From positions 1-64,000 of the forward strand of contig NZ_MDEE01000022.1 of assembly GCF_002939865.1 (NCBI RefSeq): a stretch of 64,000 nt of DNA, written 5' to 3'. Below, piece after piece: positions 1 through 8,642 of this stretch; positions within the stretch are counted from its first letter, which is position 1, and every line of letters begins with the position of its first letter. The notes beneath the pieces were generated by a model. The model saw nothing but the letters and a program-made list of their open reading frames with translations. It did not search any database and was not told the DNA's origin. This DNA comes from Xanthomonas dyei (GTDB taxonomy: Bacteria; Pseudomonadota; Gammaproteobacteria; Xanthomonadales; Xanthomonadaceae). The translations under genes were made by a program, and so were the position numbers.

Positions 1-38
1 CAGCGCTTGATCTGTTCTTCGTCCATCACTGCACTCAT
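1..38 (-). CDS. Start of an IS3-like transposase OrfA, cut by the window edge
   Basis: Only 12 complete codons lie in the window, reading MSAVMDEEQIKR. A purine-rich ribosome binding site (AGAGGAGA) sits a few bases upstream of the ATG. The string MDEEQIKR resembles, from memory, the N-terminus of OrfA proteins of IS3-family elements common in Xanthomonas and other proteobacteria, where OrfA carries a helix-turn-helix that binds the element's ends. The preceding gene, an Rhs protein, ends abruptly about 50 bases upstream, which fits an insertion there. With so few residues the family call is a guess; any gene beginning with these residues would fit. Confidence 0.45.
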   Translation of the reverse strand, partial: MSAVMDEEQIKR

Positions 39-95
39 CGATGTCTCCTCTGAAAACTAACACCTGAGCAGAGTTTCAGTGGGTCATTACAACTT
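1..95 (-). mobile_element. Probable left end of an insertion sequence inside the Rhs gene
   Basis: On the minus strand the Rhs frame runs through a YD-repeat as ...GLDTKL and then stops at TAA (89-87). This is followed by a short non-coding stretch, a ribosome binding site and a new ATG at 38. A leader of about 50 bases before orfA is typical of an insertion sequence end. The exact junction cannot be fixed without the right end or an intact Rhs homologue; it should fall near 75-95. Confidence 0.4.
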
Positions 96-2921
96 GGTGT
101 CCAGGCCCTTGGGGTCGGTGACCTTGGTGAGGTTGTCCAGCGCGTCGTAGTCGAAGGTGGTGTCGGCCTTGATGCCGGCCACATCCTGCAGGGTGCGCGA
201 GAGGCGGTTGAGCGGGTCGTACTCGCTCTGCGTAGCGGTTGCCAACGCATCGGTGACCTTGGTGGGGTTACCGTTGGCGTCGTACTCGAAGTCGGTCGGA
301 TCGCTGGCCGCGGTAGCCTGGGTCTTGAGCTGGCCAAGCTGGTTGTAGACGCGCGAGAGCGTGCGCTTCAACGTGCCTGCCGCATCTTTGGTGTCTTCCT
401 TGATGCGATTGCCGGCATTGTCCAGCGTGTAATGCAGGGTATTGCCCGCATTGTCGGTCATGTCGGTCAGCCGGTGCGCCGCATCGTAGGTAAAGGCAGT
501 GAACGCACCATCGGGCTGGGTGACCTGCTTGACCAGGCCGGTGGGCCAATAGTCGATGCGGGTGATGCGGTCATCGGCTTCGCCGGACGCGTCGCTTCCG
601 CGCACCTTGGTGGCAGTCAGCCAACCGCGCGGGTGGTAGCTGTAGTCGGTGACGATGCCATTGGCGTCCTTGATGGACAGCGGGCGGCCTGCGCCATCGT
701 AGGCGAGGTGCTCGGTAGTTTGGCCGAGGGCGTTGATGGTCTTTTGCAGGTCGCCTTTGCGGTGAAGGCATGTGCCACCGAGCGAACCGCAGCCGACATC
801 ATCAGCATCGAAGTAGGCGTACCGAACGGCCTGTCCACGCGCGGTGGTCTGCTGGAGTAGTCCCTCCTGCGGACATCCCGTTTGCCCGGATGCATCGCAG
901 TATTGATAGGTTGTCTGCCTCACTCCCGCAGGCGCCGACGATTGACTGCCGCATTCGTATACCGATGGTTGCGCAATCGCAGGGTCATAGCGGCACGATG
1001 ACAGGATCAACCCTAGCGAGTTGTATGTCGATGTTTCGGCGCTGACTGTGCTGGATGGTGAAATAACGTTGCGACTGACGATACGGTTATTAGTATTACG
1101 CGTCACCTCAGTTGTTCTCAGTTGTCCGGCCTGCGAAGACAAGGTCTCACGGACTAATAGTCCGGTATCTGCGGTGTCTACGAAGTCTCGATACGTTGAA
1201 ACGCCGTTACGATCCGTACCTCCTCTAGGCCTTCCTCGTTCATCGAAGATCGAACTAAGCGAGCCGCGAGAGTTGGTAATCCCTGTCACTTGCGGAAAGG
1301 GTCCAGGAGATAGTGTGTAGACCGACACCTCGCCAAGAGGGCCTGTCACGGTTGCTTGCCCTGCAGCGGAGTACGCGATGACTGTCTTGTCCACCAAGTT
1401 CGAGCCAGCATGCAGCATGCTGCCGCTCACGTTTCCTAGGGCGTCGTAACTGAACGTCGCATAGCGAACATCGTTATCAAAAATGCCGGTGAGCAGATGT
1501 TCAATGTCGGTTGGCGCAAGGTCTTGCTCATCATATCGATAGGATCTGGACGATCCATCCTGATAGGTGACTTTTGTAAGGTTCCTGCTTTGATCGTATT
1601 CATACAATGCACCCGAGCCATCATCCAGCGACACGCGCCGCAGCAGCCCATTTTCATATTGGAAATGCAGTGCTCTGCCAGTTCCATCCACTGCGGCTTC
1701 TAGTTGTCCAGATTTGTACGATAGCGCTACATCGTAAGCAGGTCCTCTCGAAGATAAAATTTCCTGCAAGTAGCCAGTTGAGGAGTACGTGCGTCGCTCA
1801 CCATCCACACGGATCAACAGCCATGAGTCATCAGGCAGGTGCTGCAGACGATCCATTGCATTTTGATCGCCTCTATAAAAGCCGTTGCCGAGTGAAGTGA
1901 ATCGCTGCAGATATCCTTGCTCTGTGTACAGATAAGGTGTGTCAAACGAACTGCTATGGCTGAGACGTTCTAGAAACGTGTGGCTCCAGCCATGCGCCAC
2001 TGCGGCTGTAACTTGCAGTTCTTTAAGAGAATGATAATAACGCGAGAACTCGCGGCCTGCGAACGACAGGTCGGGTTCAATCCGCATCTTGTCGCCAGTG
2101 GCAGGGAAGCACGGATTTTCATTGGCCGGGCAGGACGGGGTCTGACTTGGTCCTCGCCTCCTCTTTTTGGTAACGCGCTCTATTGGCTTTCCTGCCGTAC
2201 AAAGGTCTGGCCAATCTGCGATGTGGTCTGATCCGGGAGAAGCATATGCTGGATTGAATCCCCATTTTCCATTGTATCCAGCAGGGCAGTCATAAGTTTG
2301 AATCTTTGTAATATCGAACCAAGCTGTTCTGTTGTCTCCCTCCCCGCAGCTGATTTCGTGCTCCATTCGCCTGAAATCAGGTGCGTTAAATGTGAGAACG
2401 CCGTAGCCTGGTCCGCCTGCGCTGCTATAGTAGAATGGCTCTGCATAAAAGCCTCGTAGTCGTGTTCCCGTAAAGCTGCATTCAGGTGAGCGTTTTCGAT
2501 GATAATCACTCATATTGAGTGCGATCTCGTCTTCGTCGGCGCATAGGTTTGTAATATGCGGGTTTGAGGATCTTGTGCAAAATCCTGGTATGAATTCGTA
2601 GCCCCATCCGCCCATGCGATATCCGGCGGGCTGGAACTTGGTCGGAGGTTTATCTGGTGCGATATATAGGTAATTTATTTCTGAGTTTGCTTGGGGTGCC
2701 TCAGGCGCTTCTGTTCCAAACCGTTCCAGGCTTGACCCGTAGGCGACTCTCCGGCGCATCTCTGTCTCTGCCTGCTGTAGCAATGGAAAGCATGAGCTTC
2801 CATAGCAGTATTCCGTTGTCTCGTTCGCAGCTAGGCCGGGTTCCGAAAAAAACAAGAGAGGGAGGATTGAAGTGATGGTCTTTAGAGTAAGTAGGATGTG
2901 ACCTTTGACGGTGGCTTTCAT
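87..2921 (-). CDS. Exported Rhs/YD-repeat protein, C-terminally truncated
   Basis: The 944-residue product starts with a signal peptide (hydrophobic residues about 8-30, ending GLAAN). Next comes a cysteine-rich region (about 30-285) that I do not recognise, with at least ten Cys in pairs such as YCYGSSC and SCPANENPC. From about 285 there is an Rhs entry domain (GDKMRIEPDLSFAGREF), then YD repeats such as YDALGNVSG, YDGAGRPL, YDANGNPTK and YDALDNLTK. Rhs proteins build a beta-barrel cocoon around a C-terminal toxin released at a conserved core end. Here the chain stops within a repeat (GLDTKL), so both core end and toxin are missing, probably through the insertion sequence at 1-95. The 5' half looks less GC-rich than its neighbours, which suggests acquisition by transfer. 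It may be a pseudogene. Confidence 0.8.
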   Translation of the reverse strand: MKATVKGHILLTLKTITSILPLLFFSEPGLAANETTEYCYGSSCFPLLQQAETEMRRRVAYGSSLERFGTEAPEAPQANSEINYLYIAPDKPPTKFQPAGYRMGGWGYEFIPGFCTRSSNPHITNLCADEDEIALNMSDYHRKRSPECSFTGTRLRGFYAEPFYYSSAGGPGYGVLTFNAPDFRRMEHEISCGEGDNRTAWFDITKIQTYDCPAGYNGKWGFNPAYASPGSDHIADWPDLCTAGKPIERVTKKRRRGPSQTPSCPANENPCFPATGDKMRIEPDLSFAGREFSRYYHSLKELQVTAAVAHGWSHTFLERLSHSSSFDTPYLYTEQGYLQRFTSLGNGFYRGDQNAMDRLQHLPDDSWLLIRVDGERRTYSSTGYLQEILSSRGPAYDVALSYKSGQLEAAVDGTGRALHFQYENGLLRRVSLDDGSGALYEYDQSRNLTKVTYQDGSSRSYRYDEQDLAPTDIEHLLTGIFDNDVRYATFSYDALGNVSGSMLHAGSNLVDKTVIAYSAAGQATVTGPLGEVSVYTLSPGPFPQVTGITNSRGSLSSIFDERGRPRGGTDRNGVSTYRDFVDTADTGLLVRETLSSQAGQLRTTEVTRNTNNRIVSRNVISPSSTVSAETSTYNSLGLILSSCRYDPAIAQPSVYECGSQSSAPAGVRQTTYQYCDASGQTGCPQEGLLQQTTARGQAVRYAYFDADDVGCGSLGGTCLHRKGDLQKTINALGQTTEHLAYDGAGRPLSIKDANGIVTDYSYHPRGWLTATKVRGSDASGEADDRITRIDYWPTGLVKQVTQPDGAFTAFTYDAAHRLTDMTDNAGNTLHYTLDNAGNRIKEDTKDAAGTLKRTLSRVYNQLGQLKTQATAASDPTDFEYDANGNPTKVTDALATATQSEYDPLNRLSRTLQDVAGIKADTTFDYDALDNLTKVTDPKGLDTKL

Positions 2922-3102
2922 GCTAATTCCATTTGGCAGTTCGGGATAATGTGAGCGTCGTGGGTCTTTAGAAGCTTCGCCAATTGTGTCGGCGAGCGTC
3001 TCGATTTGAAGGAGTCACTCGGGCGACGGTATGGCGAAGCGTGATCTTGAATGGCTTGAGTTGGGGTGCCTTAGTCGGCTCTTTCAGCAAGGCCCGTAAA
3101 GA

Positions 3103-3708
3103 TTAATCAGCATCGCGACGATAACGGATGTCGAGGTCATAGGCCGCTTGAGTGAGGTGCGCGAGCTGACTTTTGTTTACAACGACATCATCGGCAATGG
3201 CCAGGCGTTGCTCGCGCGTAGCTTGTGTGGCAATCATCTGGTCTGCCAACTTTGGCGTGGCACCGTCCCTCTGCATCAAACGCGCATGTTGCAGAGCAAC
3301 CGGCATATCGATAACAAGAATGCGATTTAACCAGGGATATGCGTTTCTTCCGCCTGCTTCGGTCAGCAGGGGAATTTCGACGATCGTATAGAGGCCCAAG
3401 GCTTCTTTGGCGGCGCGCTGCAGCTCCGCACGGATGGCAGGATGTGTTATCGCTTCTAACACTTTCCGTTGGGCTGGATCGGCGAAGACGATCTGGCGCA
3501 GCGCTAGGCGGTCCAGTGTCCCATCCGGTAACAGGAGCCCGTGGCCGAAGTGCTCGGTAATGGCATCGAGGATAGGACCATGCGCCACCACCTGCCGTGC
3601 AACAACATCCGCATCGATCACCGCCACGCCCAGCTTCTCGAACTCGGCGGCCAGCGCGCTTTTGCCAGAGGCAATGCCACCGGTGAGGCCGACGATGAAG
3701 TCGCTCAT
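3103..3708 (-). CDS. coaE: Dephospho-CoA kinase
   Basis: CoaE phosphorylates the 3'-hydroxyl of the ribose of dephospho-CoA, the last step of cytosolic coenzyme A synthesis. The 201-residue length is normal for the family. The N-terminus shows the glycine-rich P-loop GLTGGIASGKS (residues 7-17) and the substrate-binding DADVVARQVV segment (about 32-41). The lid and helix segment around ITHPAIRAEL is also family-like. It begins 13 bases after the pilD stop codon region when read on the plus strand, so on the minus strand coaE is followed by... in fact transcription runs pilC, pilD, coaE; coaE is the last gene. This arrangement with pilD is conserved in many gammaproteobacteria, though the link with pili is positional only. 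Confidence 0.95.
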   Translation of the reverse strand: MSDFIVGLTGGIASGKSALAAEFEKLGVAVIDADVVARQVVAHGPILDAITEHFGHGLLLPDGTLDRLALRQIVFADPAQRKVLEAITHPAIRAELQRAAKEALGLYTIVEIPLLTEAGGRNAYPWLNRILVIDMPVALQHARLMQRDGATPKLADQMIATQATREQRLAIADDVVVNKSQLAHLTQAAYDLDIRYRRDAD

Positions 3709-3721
3709 CGTCGTGCTCCGG

Positions 3722-4585
3722 TCAACGCAGGCCTGCGAAGTGCAGGTAGCCGTCCACTAGATCATTGCCCCAGAAGAACACCACCCAGCCGGCGATGGCC
3801 AGGTAGGGGCCGAACGGGATCGGCGTAGCGCGGTCGCGACCCTTGGCCGCCAGCCAGATCGAGCCGAGGATGGCGCCGACCAGCGAAGAGATCAGGATGA
3901 TCGGCAGGATGCCTTTCAGCCCGCACCAGGCACCGAGCGCAGCTAGCAGCTTGAAATCCCCGTGGCCCATGCCTTCCTTGCCGGTGAGCTGCTTGAACAG
4001 CCACCACACGGTCCACAGCGACACATAACCGACCGCCGCACCCAGCAGGGCGGGCTTGGCGGGCATATAGAGGTTATCCATCGAGCCGACCAACCCCAGC
4101 CACATCAACGGCAGGGTCAGCTGGTCCGGCAGCAGCTTGTGGCGCAGGTCGATGCCGGACATCGCCACCAAAAAGCAGCTCAGCACGATCGCACCGAAGC
4201 CCTGCCAGCCGAAGCCGAAGCGCCATACGCTGGCCACGCAAAGGATAGAGGTGAGCAACTCGACCAGCGGGTACTGAATGGAAATCGGCTTGCCGCTGTA
4301 ACGCGACTTGCCGCGCAGCATCAACCAGCTGACGAGCGGAACGTTCTCCCACCACTTGAGCTTGTCGCCGGTGACCGGATCATGGGACGGCTCCACCACG
4401 ATCCCCGGCGGTGGCGGCTCGTATAGCTCCGGTAGCTCGAGGATTTCGCGCGCATCGCGCCGCCACTGCCACTCCATGCGCTTGGGCAAGCGCAGGATCA
4501 CCACGTTCAGGAAGCTGCCGATCAGCAGTCCCAGTCCGGCCGCGGCAGGAAAGCCGAGACCGGGATGCTGGTCGAGAAATGCCAT
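3722..4585 (-). CDS. pilD: Type IV prepilin peptidase / N-methyltransferase
   Basis: PilD is an inner-membrane aspartic protease that removes the leader of type IV prepilins (and type II secretion pseudopilins) and methylates the new N-terminal Phe. It has 287 residues and multiple membrane segments. The two catalytic Asp motifs are present: GIDLRHKLLPD (Asp146) and GMGHGDFKLL (Asp210). The N-terminal methyltransferase region is recognisable (LGLLIGSFLNVVILRLP; ENVPLVSWLMLRGKSRYSG; ISIQYPLVELLT). The four cysteines that form a CxxC...CxxC zinc site in most homologues are all absent: Ser occupies two or three of the positions. It starts 6 bases after the pilC stop and probably shares its transcript. 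PilA is the obvious substrate. Confidence 0.95.
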   Translation of the reverse strand: MAFLDQHPGLGFPAAAGLGLLIGSFLNVVILRLPKRMEWQWRRDAREILELPELYEPPPPGIVVEPSHDPVTGDKLKWWENVPLVSWLMLRGKSRYSGKPISIQYPLVELLTSILCVASVWRFGFGWQGFGAIVLSCFLVAMSGIDLRHKLLPDQLTLPLMWLGLVGSMDNLYMPAKPALLGAAVGYVSLWTVWWLFKQLTGKEGMGHGDFKLLAALGAWCGLKGILPIILISSLVGAILGSIWLAAKGRDRATPIPFGPYLAIAGWVVFFWGNDLVDGYLHFAGLR

Positions 4586-4591
4586 TACGTC

Positions 4592-5851
4592 TTATCCAAC
4601 CACTGCGCCGAGTTTGAAGATCGGAAGATACATGCCGATGACCATGCCGCCTACCACGGTGCCCAAAAAAACCATGATCAATGGCTCCATCAAGCTGCTA
4701 AGCGCGTCGACGGCATTGTTGACCTCCTGCTCGAAATACTCGGCGACCTTGAACAACATGGTGTCTAGAGCGCCGGCCTCCTCACCGATCGCCGTCATCT
4801 GCACCACCATGTGCGGGAACAGATTGACTTGCTTCATTGCCATGTTGACCGGGTAGCCTACGGAGACGTCGTCGCGCATTCTTAGCACGGCTTCTTCGTA
4901 GACCTTGTTGCCCGTTGCGCCAGCCACAATGCCAAGTGCTTCAACCAGCGGGACGCCAGCTTTGAAGGTGACCGCTGTAGTGCGGGCAAATCGGGCGATC
5001 GAGCTGTTGTGCATGATCTGACCAATAATTGGAAATTTCAGGATCAGCCTGTCCATCGCATGCTGCATACGCAGTGAGCGTTTGTAAGCAAACATGAATC
5101 CAAAAAAAGACCCCGCCGCGATCAATAGCAGTAGCCACCAGTAGGCCACCATGAAGCGTGAGGCGTTGACGATGATTTGTGTAAATGCAGGCAGTTCTGC
5201 GCCGAAACTTTGGAAAACTTCTTCGAACTGCGGGACCACAAAGATCAAGAGGATTGCACTCACGACAATGGCAACTGCCACTACCATTGCTGGATAAAAA
5301 AGAGCCTTCTTGATTTTTCCTTTCAGAGCTTCGATGTTTTCCTTATAGGTCGCCACCGTGTCTAACACTGTTTCCAGTACGCCCGCTCCTTCGCCCGCGC
5401 GGACCAGGTTGCGGTAGAGCTCGTCAAATTGAACGGGATGTTTGGAGATGGATTCATGCAGCGATGAGCCGCCCTCGATATCGGCTCTCACCTGGCCCAC
5501 CATCTGTTTCATCCGCGGGTTCTTATGGCCCTCGCCGATAATCTCCAGTGAACTCACAATGGGGATGCCAGACTTCATCATGGTGGCCATCTGGCGGCTG
5601 AAAAAAGCGATATCTTTGGTGCCTATCTTTTTCCCGGCAGCGCCGAACAGTGGCTTCGGCTTGGCCTTGACTACACTAGGCGTAATTCCTTGACGCCGGA
5701 GTTCTGCGCGTAACATGTTCGCGTTGCGAGCAGTCTGCTCGCCTTTCATCTTGACGCCACGTTTGTCCGTGCCCTCCCACACGAACGGCTGCTGGAGCGA
5801 TGTGTTCCTGCTTACAGGCTGATTTTTGACGGCGTTACGGGCAACTGACAT
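4592..5851 (-). CDS. pilC: Type IV pilus inner-membrane platform protein
   Basis: PilC is the polytopic platform on which the PilB and PilT ATPases act to extend and retract the pilus. The 419-residue protein carries the two tandem T2SSF domains of the family, each ending in hydrophobic segments (about 200-225, 245-270 and 385-412). Recognisable family strings are FFSRQMATMMKSGIPIVSSLE and FARTTAVTFKAGVPLVEALGIV at the starts of the two repeats, and GALDTMLFKVAEYFEQEVNNAVDALSSLMEP (shown here only to mark the second repeat's end) is typical in wording, residues about 345-375. It heads the minus-strand set pilC-pilD-coaE and is divergent from pilA. A possible sigma-54 site lies upstream at 5970-5987. 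Confidence 0.95.
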   Translation of the reverse strand: MSVARNAVKNQPVSRNTSLQQPFVWEGTDKRGVKMKGEQTARNANMLRAELRRQGITPSVVKAKPKPLFGAAGKKIGTKDIAFFSRQMATMMKSGIPIVSSLEIIGEGHKNPRMKQMVGQVRADIEGGSSLHESISKHPVQFDELYRNLVRAGEGAGVLETVLDTVATYKENIEALKGKIKKALFYPAMVVAVAIVVSAILLIFVVPQFEEVFQSFGAELPAFTQIIVNASRFMVAYWWLLLLIAAGSFFGFMFAYKRSLRMQHAMDRLILKFPIIGQIMHNSSIARFARTTAVTFKAGVPLVEALGIVAGATGNKVYEEAVLRMRDDVSVGYPVNMAMKQVNLFPHMVVQMTAIGEEAGALDTMLFKVAEYFEQEVNNAVDALSSLMEPLIMVFLGTVVGGMVIGMYLPIFKLGAVVG

Positions 5852-5969
5852 GTGACATCCCCAGGTCCGGCCTTCCCCAGGCCTTCTTGCTCGTAATGGT
5901 ATCTGGTTTTGAGGAAGGTGCGTGCGGTCCGCCGTAAAGCTCAGGTTGCCTCAGGGGGGCTGCCTTCTT

Positions 5970-5987
5970 GCGCAAAAGGTGACCCAT
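5970..5987 (-). promoter_or_regulatory. Possible sigma-54 promoter for pilC
   Basis: On the minus strand the sequence ATGGGTCACCTTTTGCGC keeps the invariant GG (5985-5984) and GC (5973-5972) separated by 10 bases, and has TTGC at the -12 box. The -24 box is GGGTC where GGCAC is usual, so the match is partial. It would give a leader of about 110 bases before pilC. Confidence 0.3.
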
Positions 5988-6095
5988 AGCGTCACTTCGG
6001 GTAAGGCGTCTCATGCTGTGGCTTTGAGCTTCAAAGCTATGCCGCAGAAGGTCTTGCTGCTTGCGGACGCCCTTGGAGAGGCTGGACAAGAAAGT

Positions 6096-6111
6096 TGGCA
6101 CGCTATCTGCA
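6096..6111 (+). promoter_or_regulatory. Sigma-54 (RpoN) promoter of pilA
   Basis: TGGCACGCTATCTGCA matches the RpoN consensus TGGCAC-N5-TTGCA at all but one position. The GG (6097-6098) and GC (6109-6110) are exactly 10 bases apart. Transcription should start near 6122, about 75 bases upstream of the pilA ATG. PilA promoters in Pseudomonas and Xanthomonas are RpoN- and PilR-dependent, and pilR-pilS lie a few kilobases away. Confidence 0.85.
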
Positions 6112-6195
6112 TATGCCTTTGTGCAGAACTTGCGGGGTGCTAGCGCAAGTTCAAGGCGCAATCTTACAAATCACCACTCTCTAGGGGACATACGC

Positions 6196-6603
6196 ATGAA
6201 GAAGCAACAGGGCTTTACCTTGATCGAATTGATGATCGTCGTCGCGATCATTGCCATCCTGGCCGCGATCGCGCTGCCGGTGTACCGTGACTACACCTCC
6301 AAGGCCAAGATCGCCAATGCGGTTGCCAGCTTGGCTGGGGAGAAGATTAAGGTCGGCGAGAACTTTGGAGCGGGTAAAGCCACCACGGCTTTGTGTGATG
6401 GCACGCTTACTGGCGTTTGTGTCGGGTCGGGTACCGGCGTGGTATTGACCGGGAGCAACAAGACGACGGGTACTGCCGATACCACCGTCACCATCACTGC
6501 GACACTTCCTACCGACTCGACTGGCCAGATCACCTGGGTCTGCGCGGTAACCGCTTCGCCGACCGCGCGCTATAAAGATAAGAACTGCGACAACCTCGGT
6601 TAA
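6196..6603 (+). CDS. pilA: Major type IV pilin
   Basis: The 135-residue prepilin has a short basic leader, MKKQQG, cut by PilD before Phe7. The mature N-terminus [20 protein letters not shown] includes the essential Glu5 and the hydrophobic helix that packs in the pilus core. The C-terminal head holds the paired cysteines of the D-region (Cys116 and Cys131) plus a second pair (ALCDG, GVCVG). A longer in-frame reading from 6061 lacks sense; this ATG is chosen because AGGGGA (6183-6188) sits 7 bases upstream and because it gives a standard leader. It is a monocistronic unit with an RpoN promoter upstream and a strong terminator right after. Only one pilin gene is present at this locus. Confidence 0.96.
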   Translation: MKKQQGFTLIELMIVVAIIAILAAIALPVYRDYTSKAKIANAVASLAGEKIKVGENFGAGKATTALCDGTLTGVCVGSGTGVVLTGSNKTTGTADTTVTITATLPTDSTGQITWVCAVTASPTARYKDKNCDNLG

Positions 6604-6615
6604 TCGCTGGTGTAG

Positions 6616-6648
6616 AAAAGCCCGGGTTGTATGACCCGGGCTTTTTTT
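6616..6648 (+). terminator. Rho-independent terminator after pilA
   Basis: AAAAGCCCGGGT and ACCCGGGCTTTT form a perfect stem of about 12 pairs around a 6-base loop, followed by seven T (6642-6648). It lies just 12 bases after the pilA stop. Confidence 0.95.
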
Positions 6649-6917
6649 ATTATTCAAACTGTTAGGGGTAACCAAAGCGCTCGCCCTTAGTAGCATTTGT
6701 TTTGCTTCTGTGTCATATGCTTGGTTTCATTGCACTTCCATAAAAACCGTGATGTGGTTGTTTCGGCATCTGCTCCGATGTGAAAAATCCCTCGGCGGTC
6801 GTTTGAGGGGGCGTGACTTTGCGAGGCACTTGAAAGCTGGTGGCTCTTGTTAACTGGATATCCTCCGAGATGAGTGTTTTACTTCTACAGCCTTCTTGGC
6901 AGATATCGGGATCCTAG
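6649..6917. other. Spacer between the pilA terminator and pilB
   Basis: I see no gene and no good sigma-54 match here. The sequence is less GC-rich than the genes around it, and presumably holds the pilB promoter. GAGGCACTTGAAAGC near 6820 looks like a -24/-12 element but has a 9-base GG-GC spacing, so I do not call it. Confidence 0.5.
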
Positions 6918-8639
6918 ATGAATCAGAATTTGGTTGGCATCACCGGTATCGCGCGGCGTCTAGTTCAAGATGGCGTGATAGACGAGTCTGTTGCCCGCTC
7001 AGCAATGGAGCAGGCGTCAACGGCAAAGATTCCTCTGCCGCAGTGGTTTTCCGATAAGAAACTAGTTTCAGCGCCTCAACTTGCCGCTGCCAACGCAGTC
7101 GAGTTCGGCATGCCCTTGATGGACGTGTCTGTTTTCGATGCCAACCAGAACGCGGTCAAGCTGGTCAGCGAGGAGTTGCTCCAGAAGTACCAGGTGCTGC
7201 CGCTGTTCAAGCGCGGCAACCGGTTATTCGTGGGGGTGAGCAACCCAACCCAGACCCGGGCGCTGGACGACATCAAGTTTCACACCAATCTGGTGGTGGA
7301 GCCGATCCTGGTCGATGAGGATCAGATCCGCCGGACGCTTGAGCAGTGGCAGGCAAGCAATGCGTCGCTAGGTTCATCGCTCGGCAATGACGATGACGAC
7401 ATCGGTGACCTGGACGTGTCGTCCGGGGATGAGGACATGGGCGCCGGCGGGGATTCCGGGGTCGATGCCAAGGGTGACGACACGCCGGTGGTGAAGTTCG
7501 TCAACAAGGTGCTGGTGGATGCGATCAGGCGGGGAGCCTCCGACATCCATTTCGAGCCGTATGAAGACGACTATCGGGTGCGCTTGCGCATCGATGGGTT
7601 GCTGAAGAACGTGGCCAAGGCGCCGGTGAAGTTGAGTCAGCGCATTGCGGCGCGCCTGAAGGTGATGTCGCAGCTGGATATCGCGGAAAAGCGGGTGCCG
7701 CAGGACGGGCGCATCAAGCTCAACCTGTCCAAGACCAAGCAGATCGACTTCCGTGTGAGTACCTTGCCGACGCTGTTCGGCGAGAAGGTGGTGCTGCGTA
7801 TTTTGGACGCCAGTGCAGCCAAGCTGGGTATCGAGAAGCTGGGCTACGAGGCGGACCAGCAGAAGCTGTTCCTGGATGCGATCCACAAGCCATACGGCAT
7901 GGTGCTGGTGACCGGGCCGACCGGTTCGGGCAAGACGGTGTCGTTGTATACGGCGCTAGGCATCCTCAACGACGAGACACGCAATATTTCCACGGCCGAG
8001 GATCCGGTCGAAATCCGCTTGCCCGGCGTGAATCAGGTACAGCAGAACGTCAAGCGCGGCATGACGTTTGCGGCGGCGCTGCGCTCGTTCCTGCGCCAGG
8101 ATCCGGACATCATCATGGTCGGCGAAATCCGCGACCTTGAGACAGCCGAGATCGCGATCAAGGCGGCGCAGACCGGCCATATGGTGCTGTCGACGCTGCA
8201 TACCAACGATGCGCCGCAGACCATCGCGCGTCTGATGAATATGGGCATTGCGCCTTACAACATCACCTCGTCGGTCACGCTGGTGATCGCGCAGCGTCTG
8301 GCGCGGCGGCTGTGCAACAACTGCAAGCGCAAGTCGACGCTGCCGGAGCATGCGCTGCTGGCGGAAGGCTTCACGCCCGAGCAGATCGCGAACATCGAGC
8401 TGTATGAGGCGGTGGGCTGCGATGAGTGTACCGAGGGGTACAAGGGTCGTACCGGTATCTATCAGGTCATGCCGATGACCGACGAGATCGGCGCGATCGT
8501 GCTGGAAGGCGGCAATGCGATGCAGATTGCCGAGGCCGCACAGAGGGTAGGTATCCGCGATCTGCGCCAGTCGGCGTTGATGAAGGCTTCGCATGGGGTA
8601 ACCAGCCTGGCGGAGATCAATCGGGTGACCAAGGACTGA
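6918..8639 (+). CDS. pilB: Type IV pilus assembly (extension) ATPase
   Basis: PilB is the cytoplasmic hexameric ATPase that powers pilin addition at PilC. The 573-residue protein has an N-terminal MshEN-type region, an acidic linker (about 150-185, rich in Asp), then the GspE core. Visible motifs are the Walker A box GPTGSGKT (333-340), the Asp box with NISTAEDPVE, the Walker B box with DPDIIMVGEIRD, and the His box STLHTNDA. A zinc tetracysteine of the GspE/PilB type is present as CNNC (466-469) and CDEC (501-504). It follows pilA on the same strand but behind pilA's terminator, so it needs its own promoter. Confidence 0.96.
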   Translation: MNQNLVGITGIARRLVQDGVIDESVARSAMEQASTAKIPLPQWFSDKKLVSAPQLAAANAVEFGMPLMDVSVFDANQNAVKLVSEELLQKYQVLPLFKRGNRLFVGVSNPTQTRALDDIKFHTNLVVEPILVDEDQIRRTLEQWQASNASLGSSLGNDDDDIGDLDVSSGDEDMGAGGDSGVDAKGDDTPVVKFVNKVLVDAIRRGASDIHFEPYEDDYRVRLRIDGLLKNVAKAPVKLSQRIAARLKVMSQLDIAEKRVPQDGRIKLNLSKTKQIDFRVSTLPTLFGEKVVLRILDASAAKLGIEKLGYEADQQKLFLDAIHKPYGMVLVTGPTGSGKTVSLYTALGILNDETRNISTAEDPVEIRLPGVNQVQQNVKRGMTFAAALRSFLRQDPDIIMVGEIRDLETAEIAIKAAQTGHMVLSTLHTNDAPQTIARLMNMGIAPYNITSSVTLVIAQRLARRLCNNCKRKSTLPEHALLAEGFTPEQIANIELYEAVGCDECTEGYKGRTGIYQVMPMTDEIGAIVLEGGNAMQIAEAAQRVGIRDLRQSALMKASHGVTSLAEINRVTKD

Positions 8640-8642
8640 GCG

